From contig NZ_BOOA01000004.1 of assembly GCF_016862995.1 (NCBI RefSeq), forward strand, positions 1 through 64,000: a stretch of 64,000 bases of DNA, given 5' to 3'. Positions 51,362-60,016 of this stretch are shown here, piece by piece. Origin of the DNA: Acrocarpospora phusangensis (GTDB taxonomy: Bacteria; Actinomycetota; Actinomycetes; Streptosporangiales; Streptosporangiaceae). Every line of letters begins with the position of its first letter. The first letter of the stretch is position 1. The position numbers were made by a program, and so were the translations under genes. The notes below the pieces were generated by a model. The model was not told where the DNA came from, searched no databases, and worked only from the letters and a program-made list of their open reading frames with translations.

Positions 51362-51386
51362 TGATTGTCTTACAATCTGACAATCA
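51362..51386. promoter_or_regulatory. GntR-type operator
   Basis: TGATTGTC, 9-base centre, GACAATCA is a perfect 8-bp inverted repeat 4 bases ahead of the EamA start. Within it, ATTGT-CTT-ACAAT (51364-51376) is a smaller perfect palindrome of the form many FCD-type GntR proteins bind. Confidence 0.65.
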
Positions 51387-51507
51387 ATGCACCTCCTACT
51401 GCGATTAGGAGTCGTATCGTTAAGAAAGCCACCTAGTGGCACAGCACACTCATTGCTAGTGTTTCGTCACTATTAACGCAATGTGACACCCCTCTTACGA
51501 GGTTCGT

Positions 51508-53538
51508 ATGGCTGGCCGCAAACGTTCCGTCCGCGTCAAGATCTTCGCCATCCTGCTTCTCCCGGTCAGCGCCTTGACCGTCATCTGGGGTTTCGCCGCC
51601 GCCCTGAGCGTGCAGACCGGGCTGGAGTACGTCCAGATCGGCCGGGTCTACGAGCACGTGGTGGCCCCCGCCCGGATCGTGCTGACCGAGCTGCAGAACG
51701 AACGCCTGCGGTCGCTCTCCTACCTGGGCTCCACCAACAGCTTCCACGCCGACATGGACAGCCAGCACGAGCAGACCGACACCGCCGCGGAGGCGCTGGA
51801 GGCGCACGCGGCCATGGCGGAGGACGACACCCCGCCGGCCATGCGGGAGCGCGTGCAGGAGCTGTTACGCCAGCTCGGCCGGCTGGACGCGGTCCGGGCG
51901 CAGGTACGGAACCGGGAGATCTCCCGGCTGGACGCGCTGGAGGAGTACAGCTCCATCGCCGAGGTCGGCTTCCAGGTCTACGACCGGCTGATGATCTCCC
52001 CCGACCTCGACCTGGTCGGGCAGACCAAGGCGATCATCCTGGTCGGGCGGGCGCGCGAGATCGTCAGTCAGCAGTCCGCGCTGCTGGCGGGGACCATCGG
52101 CGCCGGCAAGATGTCGGAGAACGAGCGGGCCTCCTTCGCCGAGATGGTGGGCCAGCGGCGGCTCCTCTACCAGCTGGGCACCAGCCAGCTCGACAACGAA
52201 CTGCGCCAGCCGTACGTGGTGCTGAACGCCTCGCCGGTCTACGCCGACTACCTGGCCCTGGAGAAGGGGGTCACCGAGGTGGTCCGGCCGGGCAAGGTGC
52301 TGCCGATCGAGGCCGCCCGCTGGCAGGCCACGGCGGAGACCGTCTCGGTGACGCTGGACCGGCTCGGCGGCGAGATCGCCGCAAGGATCACCGCGCGGGC
52401 GGCGCCGCTGGCCGAGGGCGTGCTCTGGCGGGTCGCGCTGCTGACCGTGCTCGGCCTGGTCGCCGTCGTGGTCACCGTGTTCTTCTCGTTCCGGTTCGCC
52501 CGCAGGCTGGCCGCCGAACTGGCCGGGCTGCGGCACGCCGCGCTCGACCTGGCCCACCGGCGGCTGCCCGACGTGGTCCGGCGGCTCAGGAACGGCGAGG
52601 ACGTCGACGTGGCCGCCGAGACGCCGCCGCTGGCGGTGGTGCGCAACACCACCGAGGTGGACGACGTCACCGAGGCGTTCGCCTCCGTGCAGCGCACCGC
52701 CGTCGAGGCCGCCGTCAGCCAGGCCCAGCTGCGCAAGGGCGTCGGCATGGTCTTCCTCAACCTGGCCCGCCGCAGCCAGTCGCTGCTGCACCGGCAGCTG
52801 GACCAGCTCGACACGCTGGAACGGCAGGTCAGCGACCCGGCCGTGGTGGAGCAGCTGTTCGGCATCGACCACCTCACCACCCGCATGCGACGGCACGCGG
52901 AGGGCCTGATCATCCTGTCCGGGGCCGTGCCCGGACGCGGCTGGCGCGACCCCGTCTCCCTCTACGACGTGGCCCGCGCCGCCGTCGAGGAGGTCGAGGA
53001 CTACCTGCGGGTGCTGGTCTCGGTGCCGCAGGAGGCCGCGCTGCTCGGCCCCGCCGTCACCGACGTCATCCACCTGGTGGCCGAGCTGGTGGAGAACGCC
53101 ACCATCTTCTCCCCGCCCAACACCCAGGTCTTCGTCCGGGGCGAGGTCGTGGCCCGCGGGTTCGTGATCGAGGTGGAGGACCGGGGGCTCGGCATCGGCG
53201 CCGAGGAGCTGGCCCACCTCAACGAACGGCTGGCCAACCCGCCCGAGTTCGACCTGGCCGACAGCGACCGGCTCGGCCTGTTCGTGGTCGGCCGCCTCGC
53301 CCAGCGCCACGGCATCCGCGTCTCGCTCCGCCCCTCCCCGTACGGCGGCACCACCGCGATCGCCCTGCTGCCGATGGAGCTCGTGGTCGAGAACACCCCC
53401 GAGGCGTACTCGGTCGAGCGGCTCATCCCGCAGCAGCCCGCCCTCACCCCCGTGCCCGGCTCCGGTCCCACCGACAACCTGCCCCGCCGCGTACGGCAGG
53501 CCAGCCTGGCTCCCCAGCTGCGCGGGGAGAAGCCGTGA
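51508..53538 (+). CDS. cvnA: conservon sensor-like protein CvnA (NIT-HAMP-HATPase)
   Basis: 676 residues. Membrane helix at about 10-32, an extracytoplasmic NIT-type helical sensor (about 40-305), second helix at about 310-332, HAMP, and a C-terminal HATPase_c domain (LVAELVENATIFSPPNTQVF, EVEDRGLGIGAEEL, GLFVVGRLAQRHGI). No obvious H-box, as in conservon kinase-like proteins, which pair with roadblock, DUF742 and GTPase partners. A TTA codon lies at 51865-51867. GTGA overlap with the DUF742 gene. Confidence 0.88.
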   Translation: MAGRKRSVRVKIFAILLLPVSALTVIWGFAAALSVQTGLEYVQIGRVYEHVVAPARIVLTELQNERLRSLSYLGSTNSFHADMDSQHEQTDTAAEALEAHAAMAEDDTPPAMRERVQELLRQLGRLDAVRAQVRNREISRLDALEEYSSIAEVGFQVYDRLMISPDLDLVGQTKAIILVGRAREIVSQQSALLAGTIGAGKMSENERASFAEMVGQRRLLYQLGTSQLDNELRQPYVVLNASPVYADYLALEKGVTEVVRPGKVLPIEAARWQATAETVSVTLDRLGGEIAARITARAAPLAEGVLWRVALLTVLGLVAVVVTVFFSFRFARRLAAELAGLRHAALDLAHRRLPDVVRRLRNGEDVDVAAETPPLAVVRNTTEVDDVTEAFASVQRTAVEAAVSQAQLRKGVGMVFLNLARRSQSLLHRQLDQLDTLERQVSDPAVVEQLFGIDHLTTRMRRHAEGLIILSGAVPGRGWRDPVSLYDVARAAVEEVEDYLRVLVSVPQEAALLGPAVTDVIHLVAELVENATIFSPPNTQVFVRGEVVARGFVIEVEDRGLGIGAEELAHLNERLANPPEFDLADSDRLGLFVVGRLAQRHGIRVSLRPSPYGGTTAIALLPMELVVENTPEAYSVERLIPQQPALTPVPGSGPTDNLPRRVRQASLAPQLRGEKP

Positions 53539-53876
53539 CCGAGGAACGCCCGCTGCTGCGGCCCTACACGCTCACCCGGGGCCGGGCCCGCCCCGCCGGG
53601 CCCGACTTCGACCTGGTGACGATCATCAGAGCGCTGCCCTCGGGCCCGGTCACCGGGCTGCCGCCGGAGCAGCTGCGCATCCTGCGGGCCTGCCAGACGC
53701 CGGCCTCGGTGGCGGACATCGCCTCCGACGTGGGCCTGTCCCTGAACGTCGTACGGGTGCTGCTCGGGGATCTGCGCGAGCAGCGCCTGATCGCGGCCAG
53801 ACCGCCCGCCACGGTGGCGCACATGCCGGAGGAACGCATCCTGCGCGAGGTCATTCAGGGGCTGCACGCGCTCTGA
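53535..53876 (+). CDS. cvnC: DUF742 conservon protein CvnC
   Basis: 113 residues: LLRPYTLTRGRARPAGPDFD, PEQLRILRACQTPASVADIA and SLNVVRVLLGDLREQRLI, the winged-helix-like DUF742. A roadblock/LC7 gene (cvnB) normally sits between cvnA and cvnC and a GTPase gene (cvnD) follows; both are missing here. Its 3' end overlaps the convergent gene by 22 bases. Confidence 0.87.
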   Translation: MTEERPLLRPYTLTRGRARPAGPDFDLVTIIRALPSGPVTGLPPEQLRILRACQTPASVADIASDVGLSLNVVRVLLGDLREQRLIAARPPATVAHMPEERILREVIQGLHAL

Positions 53877-54229
53877 ACGGCCTGGTCCAGGTGCCAGCGG
53901 GCGGGCTGGAGCAGATCGTCCGCGTACCGCTCCAGGAGGCCGGCCGGTTCGGCGGTCTCGGCCTCCGGGAGCTGTAACAGGCTGTCGTCCTCCAGGGTGA
54001 TCCCGCCGCCGATCGTCCACGTCCCGTCGCGGTCCGGCCGGAGGATCACCTCGAAGACCATCTCCCGCCCGTCGGGGAGGGTGAACCACATGCCGAGCCG
54101 TACCTTGCCGACCAGGTCGGTGATCGGGTGCCAGGCGCGCAGGTTCGGCAGGAAGTCCAGGTAGAGCTCCCGCCCGGCGATGCTGAAACGTTCGGCGGCG
54201 GACATCAGCGCGGGCAGGAGGTCGGTCAT
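53855..54229 (-). CDS. hypothetical protein
   Basis: 124 residues, no membrane segment. Contains ELYLDFLPNLRAWHPITDLV and MVFEVILRPDRDGTWTIGGG, an alpha/beta pattern with no named family I know. ATG at 54229 overlaps the DUF574 methyltransferase stop (ATGA), so the two are coupled. Confidence 0.6.
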   Translation of the reverse strand: MTDLLPALMSAAERFSIAGRELYLDFLPNLRAWHPITDLVGKVRLGMWFTLPDGREMVFEVILRPDRDGTWTIGGGITLEDDSLLQLPEAETAEPAGLLERYADDLLQPARWHLDQAVQSACSP

Positions 54230-55041
54230 GCCTTGCGGGCCAGCCCGCCGACGTAGGTGTGGTAGGTGATCCCGGAGAAGATGTACGCGTCCGGCTCCGC
54301 CCGCCATTCGGCCAGCGGCACGAGGCCGGGTTCGAGCACCTCCATGTCGCCGAAGTAGGCCAGGATCTCCTCCTTGGTGCGCCAGCGGCCGGTGCCCAGG
54401 TTCTCGTTGAAGAGGATCTCGGCGTTGGCGGCGTGCGCGGCGGCCTCCGGATGGGCGTCGCCGGGGTTCTGGAAGTGCGAGATGGCCATGAAGCTGCCCG
54501 GCGCGAGGACGTCGCGGAACTGGGCGGCCAGGCCCTCCGGGTCCTCGTCGTCGTTGATGTGGTGCAGGATCGAGAAGAGCAGCAGGCCCACGGGCCGGCT
54601 GAAGTCGATCAGGCGCTTGGTGTCCGGGTGGTCCAGGATCGAGCGCGGGTCCCGGATGTCGGCCTCGATCACCGTGGTGGTGTCGTTGGTGGCCAGCAGC
54701 GCGCGGCCGTGGGCCAGCACGATCGGGTCGTGGTCCACGTAGACCACCCGGGCCTCCGGGTCCACCGCCTGGGCCACCTCGTGCACGTTGCCCTGGGTGG
54801 GCAGCCCCGAGCCGATGTCCAGGAACTGGCGCACCCCCGCCTCCGCCGTCAGGTGGTGGATCACGCGGCGCAGGAAGCCCCGGTTGGCGAACGCGGCATC
54901 GGGCGCGTCGGGCGCGATTTTCAGGACCATCTGCGCGACCTGGCGATCGATCGCGAAGTTGTCCTTGCCACCCAGCAGAAAGTCATACACACGGGACACG
55001 CTGGGGCGGGTGGTGTCGATGCCGTTCGATTCTTCGGCCAT
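54226..55041 (-). CDS. DUF574-family SAM-dependent methyltransferase
   Basis: 271 residues: TTRPSVSRVYDFLLGGKDNF, AFANRGFLRRVIHHLTAEAG, FLDIGSGLPTQGNVHEVAQA (SAM site) and VVYVDHDPIVLAHGRALL are the signature of this large actinomycete family, often found near conservons. Substrate unknown. Confidence 0.9.
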   Translation of the reverse strand: MAEESNGIDTTRPSVSRVYDFLLGGKDNFAIDRQVAQMVLKIAPDAPDAAFANRGFLRRVIHHLTAEAGVRQFLDIGSGLPTQGNVHEVAQAVDPEARVVYVDHDPIVLAHGRALLATNDTTTVIEADIRDPRSILDHPDTKRLIDFSRPVGLLLFSILHHINDDEDPEGLAAQFRDVLAPGSFMAISHFQNPGDAHPEAAAHAANAEILFNENLGTGRWRTKEEILAYFGDMEVLEPGLVPLAEWRAEPDAYIFSGITYHTYVGGLARKA

Positions 55042-55219
55042 AAGAGCGTCATTTCTCGGTCAGGGAGTCAACACCACACAGGGTAACCATGAGTCGGCCC
55101 CTTGACGACCATGTGCCGCCTAAGTTAAATCAAGGATCGAAATAAGGTGTTGATTTACGGCATGTCGTAAGTCTGCGTCTGTTGGACCTTCACCCCCCGC
55201 TTCCGCAGTGGAGACACGC

Positions 55220-57787
55220 ATGAGAGGTCTGTCCCGAAGAATCGCCGCATTATTCACCGCGTCCGCGGTGGTGGCGGCGCTCATCAACCTCACCCCCACC
55301 GCCGCCTACGCCGACACCCTGATCTCCCAGGGCAAACCCGCCACCTCCTCCTCCGTGGAAGGCGCCTTCGTCGCCGGAAACGCGGTCGACGGGGTCGCGG
55401 GCTCCCGCTGGTCCAGCCTGGCCACCAATGACCAGTGGCTCCAGGTGGACCTGGGCAGCACCGTCACCCTGACCCGCGCGGTGCTCACCTGGGAGGCCGC
55501 GTACGGCAGCGCGTACAAGATCCAGGGTGCGGCCGCCCCCGGCGGTCCCTGGACCGACCTGGCCTCGGTCACCGGCGGCGACGGCGGGGTCGACAACGTG
55601 ACCCTCACCGGCAGCGCCCGGTACGTCCGCATGCTCGGCATCACCCGCGCCACCCCCTGGGGCTACTCCCTCTTCGAGTTCCAGGTGTACGGCGAGGTGG
55701 GCGGCAACCCCGGTGACCCCTGCCCGGCCACCAACGCCGCGCTGAACAAGCCCGCCGCCGCCTCCTCCCTCCAGGGCGCGGGCTTCCCCGCCTCCGCCGC
55801 GGTGGACGGCAACACCGGCACCCGCTGGTCCAGCCTCGCCGCCGACCCGCAGTGGATCAGGGTCGACCTCGGCTCCACGCAGACCGTCTGCTCCATCGAC
55901 CTGCGGTGGGAGGCCGCCTACGCCAGCGCCTTCCAGCTCCAGGTCTCCGGCGGCCCCGACGGCCCGTGGACCACGCTGAAGACCGTCACCGGCGCGACCG
56001 GCGGCGTGCAGACCCACGCGGTCAGCGGCTCCGGCCGCTACGTCCGCGTGTACGGCACCGCCCGCGGCACCGGCTACGGCTACTCCCTCTGGGAGTTCGC
56101 GGTGCGCACCACCACCGGGCCCCCCGACCCGAACATCCCCGGCGGCGGCGACCTCGGCCCCAACGTGCACGTGATCGACCCCTCGATGTCCAGCGCGAGC
56201 ATCCAGGCCGCCCTCGACACCGTCTTCACCCAGCAGGAGTCCGCGCAGTTCGGCACCGGACGGCACGCGTTCCTGTTCAAGCCCGGCAGCTACAACGTCA
56301 ACGCCAAGGTCGGCTTCTACACCTCCATCGTCGGCCTCGGCCAGAACCCCGGCGACGTCGTCATCAACGGCGGCGTGACCGTGGACGCCGGCTGGTTCAA
56401 CGGCAACGCCACCCAGAACTTCTGGCGCTCCACCGAGAACCTGGCCGTGCAGCCCACCGGCGGCGAGAACCGCTGGGCCGTCTCCCAGGCCGCGCCCTTC
56501 CGCCGCATGCACATCCGCGGCAACCTCAACCTCGCCCCCACCGGGTACGGCTGGGCCAGCGGCGGCTACATCGCGGACAGCAAGATCGACGGCTCGGTCG
56601 GCCCGTACTCCCAGCAGCAGTGGTACACCCGTGAGAGCACCATCGGCGGCTGGGTCAACGGCGTCTGGAACATGGTCTTCTCCGGCGTCGTCGGCGCCCC
56701 GGCCAACTCCTTCCCCGAGCCGGTGTACACCACGCTGCAGAACACCCCGATCGCCCGGGAGAAGCCGTACCTGTACGTGGACGGCGGCGGCAACTACCGC
56801 GTCTTCGTCCCGGCCCTGCGGACCAACGCGCGCGGCCACAGCTGGGCCAACGGTCCCACGGCCGGCAGTTCGCTCCCGCTGACGGACTTCTACGTGGCCA
56901 AGCCCACGGACACCGCGGCCACCATCAACGCGGCGCTCGCCCAGGGCCTCAACCTGCTCCTCACCCCGGGCATCTACCGCATCAACGCCCCGATCAACAT
57001 CAACCGGGCGAACACCATCGTGCTCGGCCTCGGCCTGGCGACGATCATCCCCGAGAACGCGGCCACCGCGATCAAGGTCGCCGACGTGGACGGCGTCAAG
57101 CTGGCCGGCTTCCTCATCGACGCGGGCCCGCAGAAGTCCGACGTGCTGATCGAGGTCGGGCCCGCCAGCTCCAGCGCCGACCACGCGGCCAACCCGACCA
57201 CCCTGCAGGACGTGTTCGTCCGCATCGGCGGCGCCTTCGCCGGCAACGCCACCACCAGCGTCGTGATCAACAGCGATGACGTGATCATCGACCACACCTG
57301 GCTCTGGCGCGGCGACCACGGCGAGGGCATCGGCTGGAACGTCAACACCGCCGAGACCGGCCTCATCGTCAACGGCGACGACGTCCTGGCCACCGGCCTG
57401 TTCGTCGAGCACTACCGCAAGTACGACGTCGAGTGGTACGGCGAGCGTGGCCGCACCATCTTCTTCCAGAACGAGAAGGCCTACGACCCGCCCAACCAGG
57501 CGTCCTACATGAACGGCACGGTCAAGGGCTGGGCGGCCTACAAGGTCGGCCCGAACGTGAACGTGCACGAGGGCTGGGGCATGGGCTCCTACTGCTACTT
57601 CAACGTCGACCCGACCATCGAGGTGGACCGCGTCTTCGAGGTCCCGATCAAGCCGAACGTGAAGTTCCACAGCCTGCTCGCGGTCTCCCTGGGCGGCAAC
57701 GGCCGCATCAACCGCGTCATCAACGACACCGGCGCGCCGGCCTTCGGCACCGCCACCATCCCGTCCAAGGTCGTCTCCTACCCCTGA
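55220..57787 (+). CDS. secreted CBM32-CBM32-beta-helix protein
   Basis: 855 residues. Signal peptide to about residue 31 (cut near AAYA-D). Two F5/8-type C (CBM32) domains at about 33-160 and 170-295, both with G.RWSSLA....W..VDLGS. Then a large parallel beta-helix region (about 320-855) with HAFLFKPGSYNVNAKVGFYT and EWYGERGRTIFFQNEKAYDP, resembling GH55-like proteins that are sometimes mislabelled adenylyl cyclase. Likely binds and degrades an extracellular glycan. ATG at 55220 has GTGGAG 6-7 bases ahead. A TTA codon lies in the signal peptide (55250-55252). Confidence 0.83.
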   Translation: MRGLSRRIAALFTASAVVAALINLTPTAAYADTLISQGKPATSSSVEGAFVAGNAVDGVAGSRWSSLATNDQWLQVDLGSTVTLTRAVLTWEAAYGSAYKIQGAAAPGGPWTDLASVTGGDGGVDNVTLTGSARYVRMLGITRATPWGYSLFEFQVYGEVGGNPGDPCPATNAALNKPAAASSLQGAGFPASAAVDGNTGTRWSSLAADPQWIRVDLGSTQTVCSIDLRWEAAYASAFQLQVSGGPDGPWTTLKTVTGATGGVQTHAVSGSGRYVRVYGTARGTGYGYSLWEFAVRTTTGPPDPNIPGGGDLGPNVHVIDPSMSSASIQAALDTVFTQQESAQFGTGRHAFLFKPGSYNVNAKVGFYTSIVGLGQNPGDVVINGGVTVDAGWFNGNATQNFWRSTENLAVQPTGGENRWAVSQAAPFRRMHIRGNLNLAPTGYGWASGGYIADSKIDGSVGPYSQQQWYTRESTIGGWVNGVWNMVFSGVVGAPANSFPEPVYTTLQNTPIAREKPYLYVDGGGNYRVFVPALRTNARGHSWANGPTAGSSLPLTDFYVAKPTDTAATINAALAQGLNLLLTPGIYRINAPININRANTIVLGLGLATIIPENAATAIKVADVDGVKLAGFLIDAGPQKSDVLIEVGPASSSADHAANPTTLQDVFVRIGGAFAGNATTSVVINSDDVIIDHTWLWRGDHGEGIGWNVNTAETGLIVNGDDVLATGLFVEHYRKYDVEWYGERGRTIFFQNEKAYDPPNQASYMNGTVKGWAAYKVGPNVNVHEGWGMGSYCYFNVDPTIEVDRVFEVPIKPNVKFHSLLAVSLGGNGRINRVINDTGAPAFGTATIPSKVVSYP

Positions 57788-57816
57788 CTCCTGACCCCTG
57801 ACCCCTGACTCCTGAA
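57782..57816 (+). repeat. 7-bp tandem repeat, 5 copies, at a stop codon
   Basis: YCCTGAC units at 57782, 57789, 57796, 57803 and 57810 (last copy ends A). The first contains the gene's own TGA; because 7 is not a multiple of 3, the copies put TGA in all three frames. Confidence 0.85.
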
Positions 57817-57822
57817 CTCCCC

Positions 57823-57858
57823 GGGCCGTGGGCTCTCCCGAGTCCACGGCCCTTCTTT
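57823..57858 (+). terminator. intrinsic terminator
   Basis: GGGCCGTGGGCTC, loop TCCC, GAGTCCACGGCCC forms a 13-bp stem with one G-U pair, followed by TTCTTT. The best terminator in the window. Confidence 0.85.
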
Positions 57859-58118
57859 CCCCCCACCCACCCGCCCCGAAGAAGCTCAGCCCGGTCCGCC
57901 AGGCCATGGCGTGATCGCGGGTCCCGCCGACAGCTTGGGGCTCGTGACCAGGTCGGGTTGCGCCATCCCCCGCAATCCGCTTCATCTCGGCGTCAGATAC
58001 CTGCGCCGTCCTCTCCCATGGGGCCAGACAGGCCCCATACGATGGCGAAACCGCCCTTGGCGCCAGATTTTTGCGGTAAGCAACCCGGTGACATGGCCGT
58101 TTATCGGAAGGACTTGAT
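57859..58118. other. intergenic region with a perfect hairpin
   Basis: Non-coding by codon pattern. ATGGGGCC (58018-58025), loop AGACA, GGCCCCAT (58031-58038) forms a perfect 8-bp stem about 80 bases ahead of the next gene. It could be an operator or a second terminator. Confidence 0.5.
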
Positions 58119-58958
58119 TTGTCCGCTCCGCCCCGCCTCTATGTTCTGGTCGCGATCCACGCCCCGACAGCGTTGATCATTCGCCGAGGTCCGAGCAACT
58201 GGTGGCACCTGCTCCGGTGGGACCTGCAGACGAGAACAATCGAGCCGGGCGCGTGGTTCGGCGGGACGTTGTATCCCCGCCGCTGCGATATATCCCCCGA
58301 CGGCCGATATTTCGGTTATTTCGCGCTTGGTACCGGCGAGCCGCCGTGGCGGACGTACTTCGCCGTCTCGCGGTTGCCGTGGCTCACCGCCCTGGTCGCC
58401 TGGCAGACGTACGGCACGTACACCATCGGCTGCCGTTTCGCCCGGGACGGCAATCTCACCATCAGCGGGGCGATGAACGACCAGCCGTTCCACGGCCGCT
58501 ACCCCAACAAGGCCTCCATCGAGGTCATGCACACCAACTGGATCCGCCGGGACATCCAGAACGAGCTCAAACGCGGCTGGCGGCCCCTCCGCGAGGCCCT
58601 GGAGATCCCCCTGGACCCGGACGAGCGCGATTCGGCAGTACTGATCCAGCGGACCAGTCCGACCGGTCACGGGACGTCCCTCATCCTCGCCCACACCGGG
58701 GTCGACTTCCAGCGTCACGGCATCGAGGGCGTACAGACGCGATATTTCCGGAAGGACCGTGACGGGCAGATCACCCCACTCGCCGACGCGACCTGGGCCG
58801 ACTGGGACCACAACGGCCATCTGCTCATGGCCACCCGCCAGGGCGCCGTCACCGTCCACGAACAACGCCGGCGAGTCTGGACGGAAACGTGGACCCACGA
58901 CCTGGCCGACCTCACCCCCAACCCAGCCGAGGCACCCGTCTGGGCTGAGGGCTGGTGA
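58119..58958 (+). CDS. hypothetical protein
   Basis: 279 residues, strand-rich, with no signal peptide. Contains WWHLLRWDLQTRTIEPGAWF and RRCDISPDGRYFGYFALG, a segment reminiscent of beta-propeller (WD40-like) blades, and WADWDHNGHLLMATRQGAV near the end. Starts at TTG 58119 behind GGAAGG; no ATG or GTG fits. Function unknown. Confidence 0.7.
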   Translation: MSAPPRLYVLVAIHAPTALIIRRGPSNWWHLLRWDLQTRTIEPGAWFGGTLYPRRCDISPDGRYFGYFALGTGEPPWRTYFAVSRLPWLTALVAWQTYGTYTIGCRFARDGNLTISGAMNDQPFHGRYPNKASIEVMHTNWIRRDIQNELKRGWRPLREALEIPLDPDERDSAVLIQRTSPTGHGTSLILAHTGVDFQRHGIEGVQTRYFRKDRDGQITPLADATWADWDHNGHLLMATRQGAVTVHEQRRRVWTETWTHDLADLTPNPAEAPVWAEGW

Positions 58959-58970
58959 CTCCGGATCCGG

Positions 58971-59363
58971 CTATTCACCCAGTTCTTCGAACAAGGTGAG
59001 CTGCAAGCCCGCCTCTCCCTCCAGCCGCGCGTTCAGCGAGTCCCACGGCGTACGCGTGGGCGCCGCGATCACCTGCGCCCCCGCCTCGGCCAGCTCCGCG
59101 GTGACCCGCATCGTGTCGTCCACCTCGAAGGCCACCCGGATGTGCCCGGCCACCCGCCTGCCGACCTCGACCCGATCGATGAACGCGGCCTGCCTGGCGT
59201 CGATCAGTTCCAGGGTCGCCCGGCCCGCGTCCAGCAGCCGTACCTTTCCCTCCTCGGAGGAGAAGTCGGCCAGCTCCGGCAAGCCCAGAACGTCCCGATA
59301 GAACCGCAGCGCCCGCTCGTAGTCATCCGCGGTCACGACCAGCCGAAGCTCGTGTACTCCCAT
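58971..59363 (-). CDS. VOC/glyoxalase-fold protein
   Basis: 130 residues: ELRLVVTADDYERALRFYRD, VLGLPELADFS and FEVDDTMRVTAELAEAGAQV are the beta-alpha-beta-beta-beta units of the vicinal oxygen chelate fold. I use the ATG at 59363 because TACGAT lies 6 bases ahead (leaderless pattern); a TTG at 59387 is an alternative. Confidence 0.82.
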   Translation of the reverse strand: MGVHELRLVVTADDYERALRFYRDVLGLPELADFSSEEGKVRLLDAGRATLELIDARQAAFIDRVEVGRRVAGHIRVAFEVDDTMRVTAELAEAGAQVIAAPTRTPWDSLNARLEGEAGLQLTLFEELGE

Positions 59364-59369
59364 GGACGG

Positions 59370-59375
59370 ATCGTA
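59370..59375 (-). promoter_or_regulatory. -10 box of a leaderless promoter
   Basis: On the minus strand TACGAT ends 6 bases before the ATG at 59363, again without a Shine-Dalgarno. Confidence 0.4.
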
Positions 59376-59396
59376 GTCAGCGGACAATTCACCACA

Positions 59397-59939
59397 TCAC
59401 CGCTGCCATTGCCGGGCCATGCCGTTCTGGGTGGCGCCCACGGGCATGGGCGCGGGCCGGGTGGGCACCTGCTTGGGTCGTTTCATCCCGGCCGGTTTGC
59501 GGGCGTTGAGGCGGTTGAGGCTGTACGCGAGGGTCGCGCCGTACGCGATGTGGCACGCGGCCATGACGACCTGGCGGCCCGGCTGGTGCTCCCGGGAGAC
59601 CGGCGGGAGGATGCCGAGTCTGGGCACCCAGCCTTCGTAGCTGGCGAGCCAGATCGCCAGGCCGTAGGCCGTACCCACCGAGGGTGGGGTCTGGTGGCCG
59701 CGGGCGAGCATGGCGTACGCGGCTCCGGCGGCGGTGCCGAAGCCGAAGTGGCCCAGCGTGGCGAACAGGTTCTCGCCGGGTTTGGGGCGGTGCCGGGAGC
59801 CGGGCAGCAGGGCGCGGGTAATAAGTTTTGGCGGTTGATCCCGCATCAGGCCCATCTGGCGGCCGGCCATCATGACGGCACTGTGGGCCATGGTGGCCAT
59901 CACCCCGCAGAGCATGCCCTTGCGCAGTTCCCGGAACAT
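59397..59939 (-). CDS. small membrane protein (YagU/DUF1440-like)
   Basis: 180 residues with about four hydrophobic segments (KGMLCGVMATMAHSAVMMAG, FGFGTAAGAAYAMLARG, GTAYGLAIWLASY, ACHIAYGATLAYSLNRL). The layout resembles DUF1440/DUF6789 membrane proteins. C-terminus is basic and Pro-rich. Function unknown. Confidence 0.7.
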   Translation of the reverse strand: MFRELRKGMLCGVMATMAHSAVMMAGRQMGLMRDQPPKLITRALLPGSRHRPKPGENLFATLGHFGFGTAAGAAYAMLARGHQTPPSVGTAYGLAIWLASYEGWVPRLGILPPVSREHQPGRQVVMAACHIAYGATLAYSLNRLNARKPAGMKRPKQVPTRPAPMPVGATQNGMARQWQR

Positions 59940-60016
59940 GTGATCACTCCTATGTGTCGTTCACCCATGAGACGTCGCAATAGGCGCATACCCATGTTGA
60001 CCTGCGCAGATACGAG

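Noticed and set aside
55250-57985. 911-codon minus-strand frame opposite the CBM32 protein
   Set aside because: Low-complexity Val/Gly/Asp/Ala translation typical of antisense frames; the plus strand has a signal peptide and CBM32 domains.
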